A stretch of 10,399 bases of DNA from Pyrenochaeta sp. MPI-SDFR-AT-0127. Taxonomy: Eukaryota; Ascomycota; Dothideomycetes; Pleosporales; Cucurbitariaceae. Location of the stretch: NCBI GenBank assembly GCA_020747015.1, contig JAGTJM010000181.1:1-10399 (forward strand). The letters are read 5' to 3'. The position numbers and the translations under genes are program-made. Numbering within the stretch: the first letter of the stretch is position 1; each line of letters begins with the position of its first letter. The notes under the pieces are model-generated. The model was not told where the DNA came from, did no database searches, and worked only from the letters and a program-made list of their open reading frames with translations. Below, one piece after another: positions 1-7,550 of the stretch.

Positions 1-556
1 ATAGCTGCATGTCGCAGGGGCGATTTCGTGCGGCTGAACTGTGGCGTCAGGGGCTGAAGGGGATAGATGTGCCGCACCGCATCGTAATGGTGTTTGAACG
101 CCTAATGATTGGTCCTGGACTTTGAATTTCAGTTGCGTTCGAGCAGGTTTCAAAGCTGTTAATGAGAAGAGAAGCCGGCGCATCTGCTCGATTTTGCGCC
201 CGAAGGAATGAGACAGAACGCGAAATATGTGAAAAGATATGCGAATTGAAGGAACAGCTTTGTTACGTGCACGAAAATGTTGAATACTAAAAAGCGAAAG
301 GGGCTTCATCAAATCTATCGTACTCCAATAACTGCGCGCAGAACAGCTGTACAGACGGCCCCGGTCGCCCCGTTTATGCGAAGATCAGCTGCGCCCTCCA
401 AGGCGCCATTAGATACCAGTGGTACGGTAACGTGTTCTACCCACTACCTAATGCACATCCCCACCGAATGCACGCGAACCCTAGAATTCGTCAAAATTCC
501 AACGCGTAACACCACAAATATTAATAATATAGAGGGTTTACGCATACTACCCTACA
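1..556. other. Non-repetitive host flank, no gene identified
   Basis: This stretch has ordinary base composition and plenty of CA and TG, unlike everything from about 557 on, so it has escaped RIP and is probably single-copy host DNA. Two short open frames are visible on the + strand: 9-125 (38 codons plus stop, open upstream to the window edge) and 277-564 (95 codons). Neither resembles a family I know. The second is rich in Thr, Arg and Pro and runs across the composition boundary into the repeat, as chance frames do. The 9-125 frame could be the end of a gene lying to the left, but nothing else supports that. No splice-site pattern, tRNA or promoter is convincing. Confidence 0.6.
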
Positions 557-629
557 ATCCTTAAGGCTTAGAGAGTTATTCTATTATATAGATATTATAA
601 AAATATTTAGTATTAACTTATAAACGCGC
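557..629. other. RIP-like AT-rich strip between flank and first LTR
   Basis: This strip lacks CA and TG altogether, while the flank up to 556 is full of them, so the composition changes within a few bases. It lies just before the TGTTAC that starts the first LTR. It could be single-copy DNA mutated by RIP leaking out of the adjacent repeat, or the last piece of another degraded repeat. No coding potential is seen. Confidence 0.5.
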
Positions 630-1205
630 TGTTACAGGGTAGTGCTTTAAGTAATATATCTAAAATTAAGAATAAAGTTACTTAGTACTATATAAGAAGC
701 TAAGCTTATAGTATATAGTAATAAGATATCTCTATAGGTAAGGAAAGATAAGATAATTAAGTTAAGATTAACTATCTATACTATCTATTCTATAGTATTT
801 AATAGTAAGATAGTAAGAGGATACTTCTATAAAGAGTATTAGAATAGAGAACTATTCTATTACTTTTACTATTTATAAGAATATTAAGTTAAATATACTA
901 AGCTATAAGGGTCTTTAGTATAGGTCTATATATATAAGGGGATATATAGTACTTAGTATACTTTACTTAATTAGTAGTACTAAGTAGACTAAATAACTAA
1001 TTATATTACGTAATTAGGCTTACTTAATATTACTAGAATAGGTTTATTAGTTAAGTAAGGATAGGTAGAGTATATATAAGGTAGGGCTATAATAGGCTAA
1101 TACTCTCTTAGTAGCTCTTATCCTATACTAGAGTATATACTCTACTTCTATTCTTATATAACGCCTAGAGGCTTATTATATTACTACGAAAGATCTATAG
1201 TAATA
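630..1205 (+). repeat. LTR of an older, related Gypsy-type element (576 bp)
   Basis: The left end reads TGTTACAGGGTAG, a typical LTR start, and the right end reads GTAATA, which is GTAACA after one C-to-T change, so the ends form the expected TGTTAC/GTAACA inverted repeat. The base after the right end begins a 35-base block that nearly matches the leader just downstream of the LTRs of elements 1 (1814) and 2 (8181). The last 30 or so bases also loosely resemble the ends of those LTRs. The interior is saturated with TA and nearly free of CA/TG, but the first 16 bases keep three such sites. At 576 bp it is longer than the 327-330 bp LTRs downstream, so it is a different subfamily. The assignment rests on the ends and the shared leader, because no second copy of this LTR lies in the window. 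Confidence 0.62.
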
Positions 1206-1483
1206 CTAGCTTCCTTATATTATAGCTACTCTACTAAGGATTCTAGTCCTTTAATAATTATAGTACTAAAATTCTTACTTTAGAAAACTAGATTTTATAA
1301 TACCTAGTTTACTACCCTTAGATAGAAACTATAGTATTAGGTCTAATTTAGTACTAATAAGATATAGAAATCTATACTCTTTTAGAAAAGTATAGAAACT
1401 CCTTATAAAGACCTTTACTATAAAATATAGTAAAGAATAAGAGTTTAGTTCTTAAGAATAGAGTAAAGGTATAAGTAGTAGAG
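1206..1483 (+). mobile_element. 5' internal remnant of the older Gypsy-type element
   Basis: The first 35 bases match the post-LTR leader of elements 1 and 2 apart from a few RIP-type and other changes, notably the shared 13-base core GCTACTCTACTAA. After about 1243 the similarity stops and I recognise no protein domain in any frame. The piece ends where the LTR of element 1 begins at 1484, so I infer that element 1 inserted here. The five bases before the junction, TAGAG, would be the target duplication. The matching copy would lie beyond the right edge of the window. Confidence 0.5.
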
Positions 1484-1615
1484 TATTACGATCCTAGTTC
1501 CAGAGGTAGGAAGGGCCTCTAAGGGGAGCCCTCTCACCCAACCATAAGTGTCGCGATAGGCGCTAACATGAGGCAAGGCCTAGAAGCACGTGACCGCTCG
1601 CCACGCCAAGGACGA

Positions 1616-1641
1616 GCGCTCGCTATACTCGCGGCGAGCGC
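1616..1641 (+). other. GC-rich hairpin in LTR of element 1
   Basis: GCGCTCGC (1616-1623) and GCGAGCGC (1634-1641) are perfect reverse complements around a 10-base loop. They sit in a run of GCG/CGAGCG repeats just upstream of the TATA-like run. The 3' LTR keeps the stem with one RIP-type change, and element 2 keeps a 7-base version. It could be a promoter-proximal protein-binding site or an RNA stem; the role is unknown. Confidence 0.55.
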
Positions 1642-1652
1642 GACGAGCGCAT

Positions 1653-1662
1653 TATATATATA
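1653..1662 (+). promoter_or_regulatory. Candidate TATA box of element 1
   Basis: A perfect (TA)5 run lies about 170 bases into the LTR, directly after the GC-rich hairpin block, where the U3 promoter of an LTR element is expected. The equivalent run is intact in element 2 and interrupted by one G in the 3' LTR of element 1. Because RIP itself creates TA, the run may be longer than in the ancestor. Confidence 0.4.
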
Positions 1663-1801
1663 GATAAGAGTAATATACCCTTATAGTTTATTATAATCAA
1701 CCTTAAGTTATTATCGAATACTACTATTTAATACTTAGAACCACTTTAACCTAACTTATCTATCTCTATTCGCTCTAACTAGAAGCTTACTAAGAAAGGG
1801 C

Positions 1802-1848
1802 TCCTTAGTAACACCAGCTGCTTTATATCGTAGCTACTCTACTAAGGA
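1802..1848 (+). other. Inverted repeat across LTR/leader junction (candidate priming region)
   Basis: TCCTTAGTA in the last bases of the LTR (1802-1810) is the exact reverse complement of TACTAAGGA in the leader (1840-1848), enclosing the junction at 1813/1814. The same pair is present in element 2. The leader begins CCAGC and not TGG, so the usual primer site for a full tRNA 3' end is not visible here. Self-priming, as in the Tf1/sushi group, or a tRNA-fragment primer are possible, but the sequence does not prove either. Confidence 0.45.
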
Positions 1849-1860
1849 CACTAAACCCCC

Positions 1861-2760
1861 CCTTTTAACATTTTAATCACCCTCGAAATAAGCGATATTA
1901 AGATAGACACGGTAACCCCCGACGCTATAAGCACCGCCTTAGGTAAGTTAAAGGGAAAAGCCCCCCTAACTTATAACGGCGACTACAAAACTCTAAAATT
2001 ATAGCTACTTTAATATAATATCTACTTCTATATTAATAGATATATAGTAGACAACGATAAAGTAGTACTAATTACTACCTACCTTATAGGAGAAGCACTA
2101 GAATAGGTTAACCCCTATATCACGAAATATATAGATTATAATATCGAAGACGACGAAAATACTATAATATTCGAAAGCTGGAATAAGTTTAAAAAATAAA
2201 TTAGTCTAGTATTTAGACTATAAACGAAAAAACTAATTGTAGAACGAGGCATTTAAATACTACGACAGAAGATATCTATAGCTAACTATACTAATAAATT
2301 CTAATAGTATACTACTATCGTAGGATAGGACGATGACGCGCTAAAACGTATATTTTAATAGGGCCTAAAACCATAGGTCTAGGAAGAACTTATACGTATA
2401 GGTATAGAAATTAAGACGCTAGATGACCTCGTAAAGGAAAGTATAAGGATTAATAATAGACTATATAAGTTAGGACTCGAGAAATAGAGTTATAGGAGGG
2501 GAAGCCACTAACCTAATAAGGGTAAATAAAGGGATTTTATTCGCGTTAATTAAAATAACTATACTACTAGATACTATACTTCTAATAAACTAGAACCTAT
2601 ACACCTAGATAATATAAATAAGGGTAAGGGCTAGAAGGTAAAACACTAGAAGACGGATATAGGAAAAAATAATAAGATATATTATAACTGTGGAAAGGAA
2701 GGACACTTTACTAGAAACTATAAGTAGAAGAATAAAGTTACCTAATAAATTAATATAATT
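1861..2760 (+). pseudogene. gag pseudogene of element 1 (capsid and zinc knuckle)
   Basis: Read from 1861 in one frame, the protein resembles the Retrotrans_gag capsid family of Ty3/Gypsy elements, which builds the virus-like particle. There is an N-terminal segment free of stops (1861-2001), then a PLTYNGD stretch, DNDKVVLITTYLIGEALE (about 2050), the DEN/SWNKFKK region with an intact Trp at 2179-2181, and a GLKP motif near 2364. A CCHC zinc knuckle lies at 2680-2724, read as YNCGKEGHF: the second Cys and the GH survive, while the first and last Cys are Tyr. Stops fall where the family has Gln or Trp, for example in the ALE-stop segment. No ATG start remains and the exact start is not clear. 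The frame stays the same from 1861 into the linker to about 3717, so the damage here is almost all point mutation. Confidence 0.88.
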
Positions 2761-3709
2761 AGTTAGGTTCAGGACTAATATATAAATAAATAGGAAATCC
2801 TTAGGCTAGTAGACTACGATACCTAACTACCTATATTATAGGCTATAAGCGATAAAGAAGTAATCCGCCTATATAGGGATATCTCGCTATATAAACTAGA
2901 TAATAAAAATAAGGAGAATATTCTACCTATAGATCTGCACCCTAGAAATAAAGTATAAGGACCTTAGGATAATAATAAATATACGAGGATATTCGGCCTA
3001 GTACTAGAATATTATATTAGATAATAGATAATAGAGGAAAAACTAAAGCAGGAATATAAGAAATAAAGAGCGTTCGCCTGTAAATATTGTTAGCGAAGGA
3101 GGACAGGATATTAACTATCTATCGAAAAAGACGTATACTAATAATACCTTAAGATAGGATACTATTACGAAGAATTCTATATAGATTCTTAGAAGAAATA
3201 TAGTAGCTAGAAAACCGTATATAAACCCCTAAAGCTATAATATAATAATAACTAGCGTAACCCTAGATATAGAATACTCTATTACACGTTCTATATATAC
3301 GACTATTATGATTACTATTACGAAGCTAAAGTTAACACGAATAGGTTCCCACAACTAAGAGGAATATATAAATAGAGCTAGTATAATTACTAGAGGGATA
3401 TATGCGTAAGCCACCTATAGGATAAGTACTATATAAACTACTTCCCTAGATATAATATAGAAAGTTAGATAGAATAAAACGTTATTATTAATAAGAAATA
3501 TACTAATAATCTATAGTAAACGTGCATAAACTACGAATATAAACGATATATTTAGGATAAACTTAATAATAGATTTAATAAGTACTCTTTTTTAGAAAGA
3601 AACTAGAAACTAAACCTTCTAATAAGTAGGATACTAGAATTAAACGAGGGAACTAATTTACCCTAAGAGTTCGGCGATGCGACGCTATTAGAACTATAGG
3701 AGAAGAACT
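2761..3709 (+). pseudogene. Cys/His-type linker between gag and protease, element 1
   Basis: About 950 bases separate the zinc knuckle from the protease, and they continue in the gag frame. The reading is unusually rich in Tyr (TAT/TAC), which under RIP stands for former His, Cys or Tyr. A clear FACKYC motif gives a CxxC pair (Cys codons at 3079-3081 and 3088-3090) followed by basic residues, so a zinc finger is likely, though the matching His pair cannot be placed with certainty. Downstream are a dense Tyr/Asp segment (YDYYDYYYEAK, near 3300) and a charged tail before the protease. Element 2 has the same region with small deletions. It is probably an extension of gag, or a spacer of gag-pol, with nucleic-acid binding. 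I do not recognise it as a named domain. Confidence 0.55.
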
Positions 3710-3717
3710 ACTCTGAA

Positions 3718-4116
3718 TAGGGTGGCCGATGGGTAGGGGTTGGGTTACCCCGCGGGTCCCCACTTTAAACAGCTATATCTCTATAAATATCTACGCTACT
3801 AAGATTATTTTTAGTCCATTTTGTAGCCCTTATTTAGATCTATAACTTTGCTATATAAAGTTTTTTAATTAAAAAATTATTACGTAAGTTATTAATGTTT
3901 TTTAAAAAAAAATAGGGGGCCTTAACCCTTGGGTATCAAAAACGTGGGTATCTAAATAACTTATTAAGTATTAGTAATAGAGCTTAGCTTATATAACACG
4001 ATAGAATGCGCTAGGCTAGTGCTATAAATAGAACTAAAAATTATATAATTAGGACTTATATTAAAGAAGTTATAGCTAAAAGAAGAATGCTTAGTCAGAC
4101 CCAGCCAACTACCCTA
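3718..4116. mobile_element. hAT-like miniature transposon (399 bp) inside element 1
   Basis: The 8 bases ACTCTGAA occur directly before (3710-3717) and after (4117-4124) this segment, and element 2 has the empty site once at 10039-10046 (ACTCTAAA, one RIP-type change). The ends are TAGGGTGG on the left and CTACCCTA on the right. They give a 6-base perfect terminal inverted repeat, TAGGGT, with weaker similarity for another 10 bases or so (a shared TGGGT). An 8-base target duplication with TAGGG-type ends fits hAT DNA transposons, and at 399 bp with no coding frame it would be non-autonomous. It holds about twenty CA/TG sites, whereas its host element has nearly none. Inside are a palindromic TTTTTTAATTAAAAAA near 3870 and a repeated GGGTATC. 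Its orientation cannot be assigned. Confidence 0.8.
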
Positions 4117-4124
4117 ACTCTGAA

Positions 4125-4440
4125 TAAAAGTAAAAATTAGAAACGTTAATATATAGGCTCTAATTAATTTAGGATTATAGGGGAATTATATCTTAGGAAT
4201 AGCTATATTAAAAGTAGGGCTATAACCTATTCTAAAAGAAAAACCTTATTATATTACTATAGCTAATAATACGAATAGAGGAATTATTAAACATAAAGTA
4301 CTTAAGGAAATTAGTATTATATTAGGACGAAATAGTAAGGTAAAACTAGATATTTTTAGCTTAGCCGCCTATAATATTATATTAGGACTACCTTAGCTAA
4401 GAGATTATAATCCGCGTATAGACTAGAAGAACTAGAGGAT
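4125..4440 (+). pseudogene. Aspartic protease remnant of element 1 pol
   Basis: The frame gives VKIRNVNI, stop, ALINLGL, stop, GNYI, which is the active-site region of a retropepsin-like protease (normally a hydrophobic run, Asp-Ser/Thr-Gly, then GNFI). The catalytic Asp codon reads AAT (Asn) at 4166-4168 and the next residue is Leu. Downstream, FSLAAYNIILGLP, stop, LRDYNPRID matches the conserved second half, where the ILG motif packs against the active site. The protease would cleave the gag-pol polyprotein in the particle. Its frame is shared with the reverse transcriptase. It differs from the gag frame even after subtracting the 407-base hAT insertion, which may reflect one extra A near 4142 that element 2 lacks, a programmed shift, or both. 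Confidence 0.82.
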
Positions 4441-5640
4441 CTTAATAGGGTATAAGAATAATATATATACGCCTAGAAACCCTACGTAGTAGTAGAATAC
4501 CCTAGTAGATAAGAAGATAATAATAAATATTAGAACTTTAGTTAAGAGTATATCTATAAGAGTACTAACTTATAAGCTAAACTAACCGCTAATAAGAAAG
4601 ATTAGAAGGTAGAGAATAGTAGAGAACTATATTACTCTAAAGATCCCGTAAGAATATATAAAATACGCAGAAATATTTATAGAGAAAGTAGGATTAGGAG
4701 TACTACTAAAATATTAACTATAGGATTACGAAATTAAACTAGAGGATAGTAAACGCCTAGGGTTCGTACTAATATATAAGTTAATAGAAAAAGAGCTAGT
4801 AACACTAAAAAAGTATATTAAGGAAATATTAGCGAAAGGATTTATCTAAAAATCTAAGTCCTTAGTAGGATACCCTATCCTATTCGCGCTAAAGAAAGAT
4901 AGTAGACTAAGACCTTACGTAGATTACTGTAAACTTAACGATATAACTAAAAAGAACCGCTACCCGCTACCTAATATTCAGGAACTTAGAGATAGACTAG
5001 TAGAAGCTAAGATATTTACGGTACTAGACCTCTAAAGTGCGTATAACCTAATTAGGATAAAGAAAGGCGAAGAATAGAAAACCGCCTTTAGAATAAGATA
5101 TAGATACTACGAATACCTAGTTATACCGTTTAGATTAACGAATATACTAGTAACGTGTTAGGAATTAGTTAACACCGTATTAAACGACTATCTAGACGAA
5201 TACGCTATAGTATACCTAGACGATATATTAGTATACTCTAATAATATAACTAAATATAAAGGATATATTAAAGAAGTCCTTAAAAGATTATAAGTATATA
5301 GGCTAGAGTTAAAACCCGAGAAATACGAATTCTATAGGGAAGAAGTTAAATTCCTAGGATATATAGTCGGAATTAACGGAGTTAGAATTAGTAATATAAA
5401 GATATAAATAATAAGAGACTAGGAGAAACCTAAGATAGTAAAGGATATATAATCCTTTTTAGGATTTATAAATTTTAATAGATAATTTATTAAGGACTTC
5501 TTAAAGATCGCTATACTACTAATACGACTTACGAAGAAGGAAGAACTATAGAAATAGGGGAAGGAATAGGATAACGCCTTTAGGACGCTTAAGGAAGTAT
5601 ACGTTAAAGAACTCGTACTAATAGTATTTACTAGTAGAAG
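4441..5640 (+). pseudogene. Reverse transcriptase remnant of element 1 pol
   Basis: The frame that contains 5213 carries the whole Ty3/Gypsy reverse transcriptase fold, which copies element RNA into DNA. An N-terminal KYAEIF segment lies at 4661, then KKYIKEILAKGFI, RPYVDYCKLN and NRYPLPNIQEL (4850-4990). The first catalytic Asp is in TVLDL (5027-5029), followed by SAYN and EYLVIPF. The YLDDILVYS catalytic box is intact at 5213-5239, so all three catalytic Asp codons survive. Breaks are stops at former Gln/Trp/Arg codons, for example at 5033 after LDL and after GEE. Family Met and Ala positions show RIP-type replacements (IPF for MPF). The part from 4441 to about 4640 is a poorly conserved lead-in that I could not assign. 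Confidence 0.95.
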
Positions 5641-6010
5641 ACTTCTTTAAATAGAAATAGACGCCTTAGATCTAGTAATAGGAGTAGTAATACTCTAAGA
5701 AAAAGATAGAAAATAGTACCTAATAGTATACTACTTAAGAAAGTTCTTGTAAGTAGAGGAACGCTATAATATATACGATAAAGAACTATTAGCTATTATA
5801 AACGCACTAGAATACTAGCAATACTACGCTAAGGGATATTTAGAACTTACTATCTTTATAGACTATAAAAACCTTACGTACTTTATAATAACGAAATAAC
5901 TTAATAGAAGATAAGTATAATAGTCTAAATTCCTAGGATAGTATAAATTTAGAATTATATATACACTAGGAAAAGATAACAGTTAAGTAGACGCACTTAG
6001 CTGAAGATAC
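5641..6010 (+). pseudogene. RNase H remnant of element 1 pol
   Basis: It follows the reverse transcriptase in the same frame and would degrade the RNA strand of the RNA/DNA hybrid. Visible motifs are IEIDA with the first catalytic Asp (5660-5662), YDKELLAI with the catalytic Glu (5783-5785), FIDYKNLTYF with Asp at 5861-5863 (family His read as Tyr), and VDALS with the last Asp (5990-5992). The order and spacing match Ty3/Gypsy RNase H. Stops interrupt it at several former Gln and Trp codons. A frame change lies between about 6000 and 6160, before the integrase. Confidence 0.93.
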
Positions 6011-6109
6011 GATATAATAGGAAAGAAAACTAAGGTTTATATAGTAATCCTACGATAAAACTAAGATAGATCGTTAGGACTATTATAAGACTATAATATA
6101 ATTATAAAA

Positions 6110-7240
6110 TTAGACCTAAGATTCTATAGGAACTTAAGGAAATAATTATCTAATAATACTATAACGACCCTATACACGGTTACTAAGGTATAGTAAGAAC
6201 TATTAAACTTATCTAGAGAAATTACTACTTTCTAAATATAAAATAAAAAGTTAAGAATTATATTAAGAAATGTATAAGTTATTAGAAGAATAAGTATATA
6301 ATATACGCACTATATAGAGAATTATAACTAATAGAACTACCTAATAAACTATAGGAGGATATCGTAATAGACTTTATTATAGACTTACCTAAGTCTACGG
6401 ATAAAGTAACTAGATATAAGTATAATAGAATCCTTAACGTAGTTTATAGGTTTAGTAAGGGAGTAGAATTTATACCCTTTAGAAAGAACTTTACAACGTA
6501 ATAACTCGCGCAATAGTTAAGGATTAGATATTTAGATACTATAGAATACCACGATTAATTATAAGCGATAGAGATAAACTATTTATATTCAATTTTTAGG
6601 AAATATTTACAGCGTAACTAGAAATTAAGAGGAAGTTATCTACCGCCTATTACCTAGAAACTAATAGATAAACCGAAAGGATAAACCGGATACTAAAATA
6701 ATACTTAAGGACGTATTATAATTACGCCTAGGATAATTAGGTATTACTACTACCTATAGTATAGATCGCTTATAATAATAAGAAATTAGAGATAATAGGC
6801 GTAACACTATTTTATGTATACTACGGGAAGTACCCTAATCTCTTTAAAAGAAATTTTCCTAATACTAAAGCTAAAGTAGCTTTAAAGAATATTAAAGAAA
6901 TAAAGGACGTATACTAGAAAATAAGGGAAAAAATAGAAAAAATATAATACTAATAAATTAAATATATTAATAAGAAAAGAAAAACAGTACCTTAGCTAAA
7001 AAAGGGGGATAAAGTATACTTACTTATAAAAAACCTTTAAATAAAACGACCTAATAAGGGACTAGACTACGTTAAAGTTAGACTATTTTTAGTTAAGGAA
7101 TAAAAAGGACTAGTAAACTATATATTAGATCTACTACTAGATATAAAGATTAAACCTACGTTCTATATTAAACTACTAGAACTAGCGGACCCTAAAACAC
7201 CGTTATAAACGATATTCTATTATAAACCTAAAGAAGAAAA
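6110..7240 (+). pseudogene. Integrase remnant of element 1 pol (zinc finger, DDE core, GPY/F-like tail)
   Basis: The N-terminal HHCC finger reads YNDPIHGY and KCISY: the two His positions (6160-6162, 6181-6183) and the second Cys (6280-6282) are Tyr, and one Cys remains (6271-6273). The catalytic core, which joins element DNA to the genome, keeps its triad: Asp in VIDFIIDLP (6370-6372), Asp in ISDRDKLF (6567-6569) and Glu in TERIN (6675-6677). The last two are separated by exactly 35 residues, the D,D35E spacing. A frame change falls between 6372 and 6567. The C-terminal GPY/F-like module (KGLDYVKVRLF near 7060, then YILDLLLD and KLLELADP near 7180) is in the last frame. Coding similarity ends around 7240 with no chromodomain. 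Confidence 0.93.
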
Positions 7241-7270
7241 CTGTTAGGCGAGCTGCCTTGACGGAATCAG

Positions 7271-7292
7271 CGCGGGCTGTATTTTGCCCGCG
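7271..7292 (+). other. Hairpin in 3' segment
   Basis: A perfect 7-base stem, CGCGGGC with GCCCGCG, surrounds an 8-base loop TGTATTTT. It is the strongest GC hairpin outside the LTRs. It lacks a T-run, and no function is known. Confidence 0.45.
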
Positions 7293-7345
7293 ATAGGCTG
7301 GGACAGGGCCAGTTCAGGCCATACCCGGCCAGATTGTCGGACCTC

Positions 7346-7360
7346 GGGCCATTATGGCCC
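7346..7360. other. Near-perfect palindrome GGGCCAT-T-ATGGCCC
   Basis: A 7-base inverted repeat has a single-base centre, embedded in repeated GGCC-type words (7316-7360). It could bind a dimeric protein or form an RNA stem in the 3' part of the transcript. The role is unknown. Confidence 0.4.
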
Positions 7361-7533
7361 ATATGCGGGGTAAAGGGGTACTTATGCCCCTTCCGAATCC
7401 TACCAGAGGGTAGCGATTCGTCTTGACTACAATCTGATCCTATTATCCTCTATTATCTCAAAAGTGCCCCTCTATAAACATATACCTCCAGGACAGGACC
7501 TATCGGAGTATAGGCACCGTCCTAACAGATCTT

Positions 7534-7547
7534 AGGGAGAAGGGGGA
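7534..7547 (+). promoter_or_regulatory. Polypurine tract of element 1
   Basis: AGGGAGAAGGGGGA is 14 purines in a row, three bases before the 3' LTR, where the plus-strand primer of an LTR retrotransposon must lie. Reverse transcription uses such a tract as the RNase H-resistant RNA primer for second-strand synthesis. It has not been altered by RIP, as expected since it contains no CA or TG. Confidence 0.85.
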
Positions 7548-7550
7548 TAG

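Larger units (their letters stand above)
1484..1813 (+). repeat. 5' LTR of element 1 (330 bp)
   Basis: It starts TATTACGATCC (TGTTAC with G-to-A at the second base) and ends GTAACA. Its first 303 bases align without gaps to the 3' LTR at 7551-7853. All of the roughly 16 differences I counted are C/T or G/A transitions, nearly all at CA/TG or CG sites. That is what RIP acting separately on two originally identical LTRs would give. The first 170 bases or so are GC-rich and keep many CA/TG; the last 150 are AT-rich and more heavily mutated. A TATA-like run lies at 1653-1662. Confidence 0.92.
7241..7533 (+). other. RIP-spared 3' segment of element 1 with hairpins
   Basis: From about 7241 the composition changes sharply to GC-rich sequence full of CA and TG, and this lasts until just before the polypurine tract. 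No known protein domain is visible; the pol frame meets TAG at 7244. It holds strong inverted repeats: CGCGGGC/GCCCGCG (7271-7277, 7286-7292) and GGGCCAT/ATGGCCC (7346-7352, 7354-7360). It could be the natural 3' untranslated part of the family, or foreign single-copy sequence captured in place of the pol end. The 3' end of element 2, which would decide this, is outside the window. Confidence 0.55.

Noticed and set aside
9..125. Short + strand frame starting MSQGRFRAAELW, possible end of a gene to the left
   Set aside because: It has only 38 codons and is not recognised; without the sequence to the left it cannot be supported as an exon.
277..564. 95-codon open frame on the + strand with an ATG start
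   Set aside because: Its low-complexity Thr/Arg/Pro composition resembles no known family, it continues across the edge into RIP-mutated repeat, and no supporting signals are visible. It is most likely a chance frame.
561..1483. Mitochondrial or centromere-like AT-rich DNA
   Set aside because: The AT richness comes with specific loss of CA/TG, LTR-type ends at 630 and 1205 and a shared retrotransposon leader, so a RIPped element is a better explanation.
1616..1650. CRISPR-like or tandem repeat array from the repeated GCG/CGAGCG words
   Set aside because: The repeats are short, irregular and lack spacers; they form part of the LTR and a hairpin.
3860..3915. T-rich/A-rich palindrome in the hAT-like insert as a terminator or polyadenylation site
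   Set aside because: It is a simple A/T palindrome in a non-coding element with no transcript to end, so there is no support for a signal.
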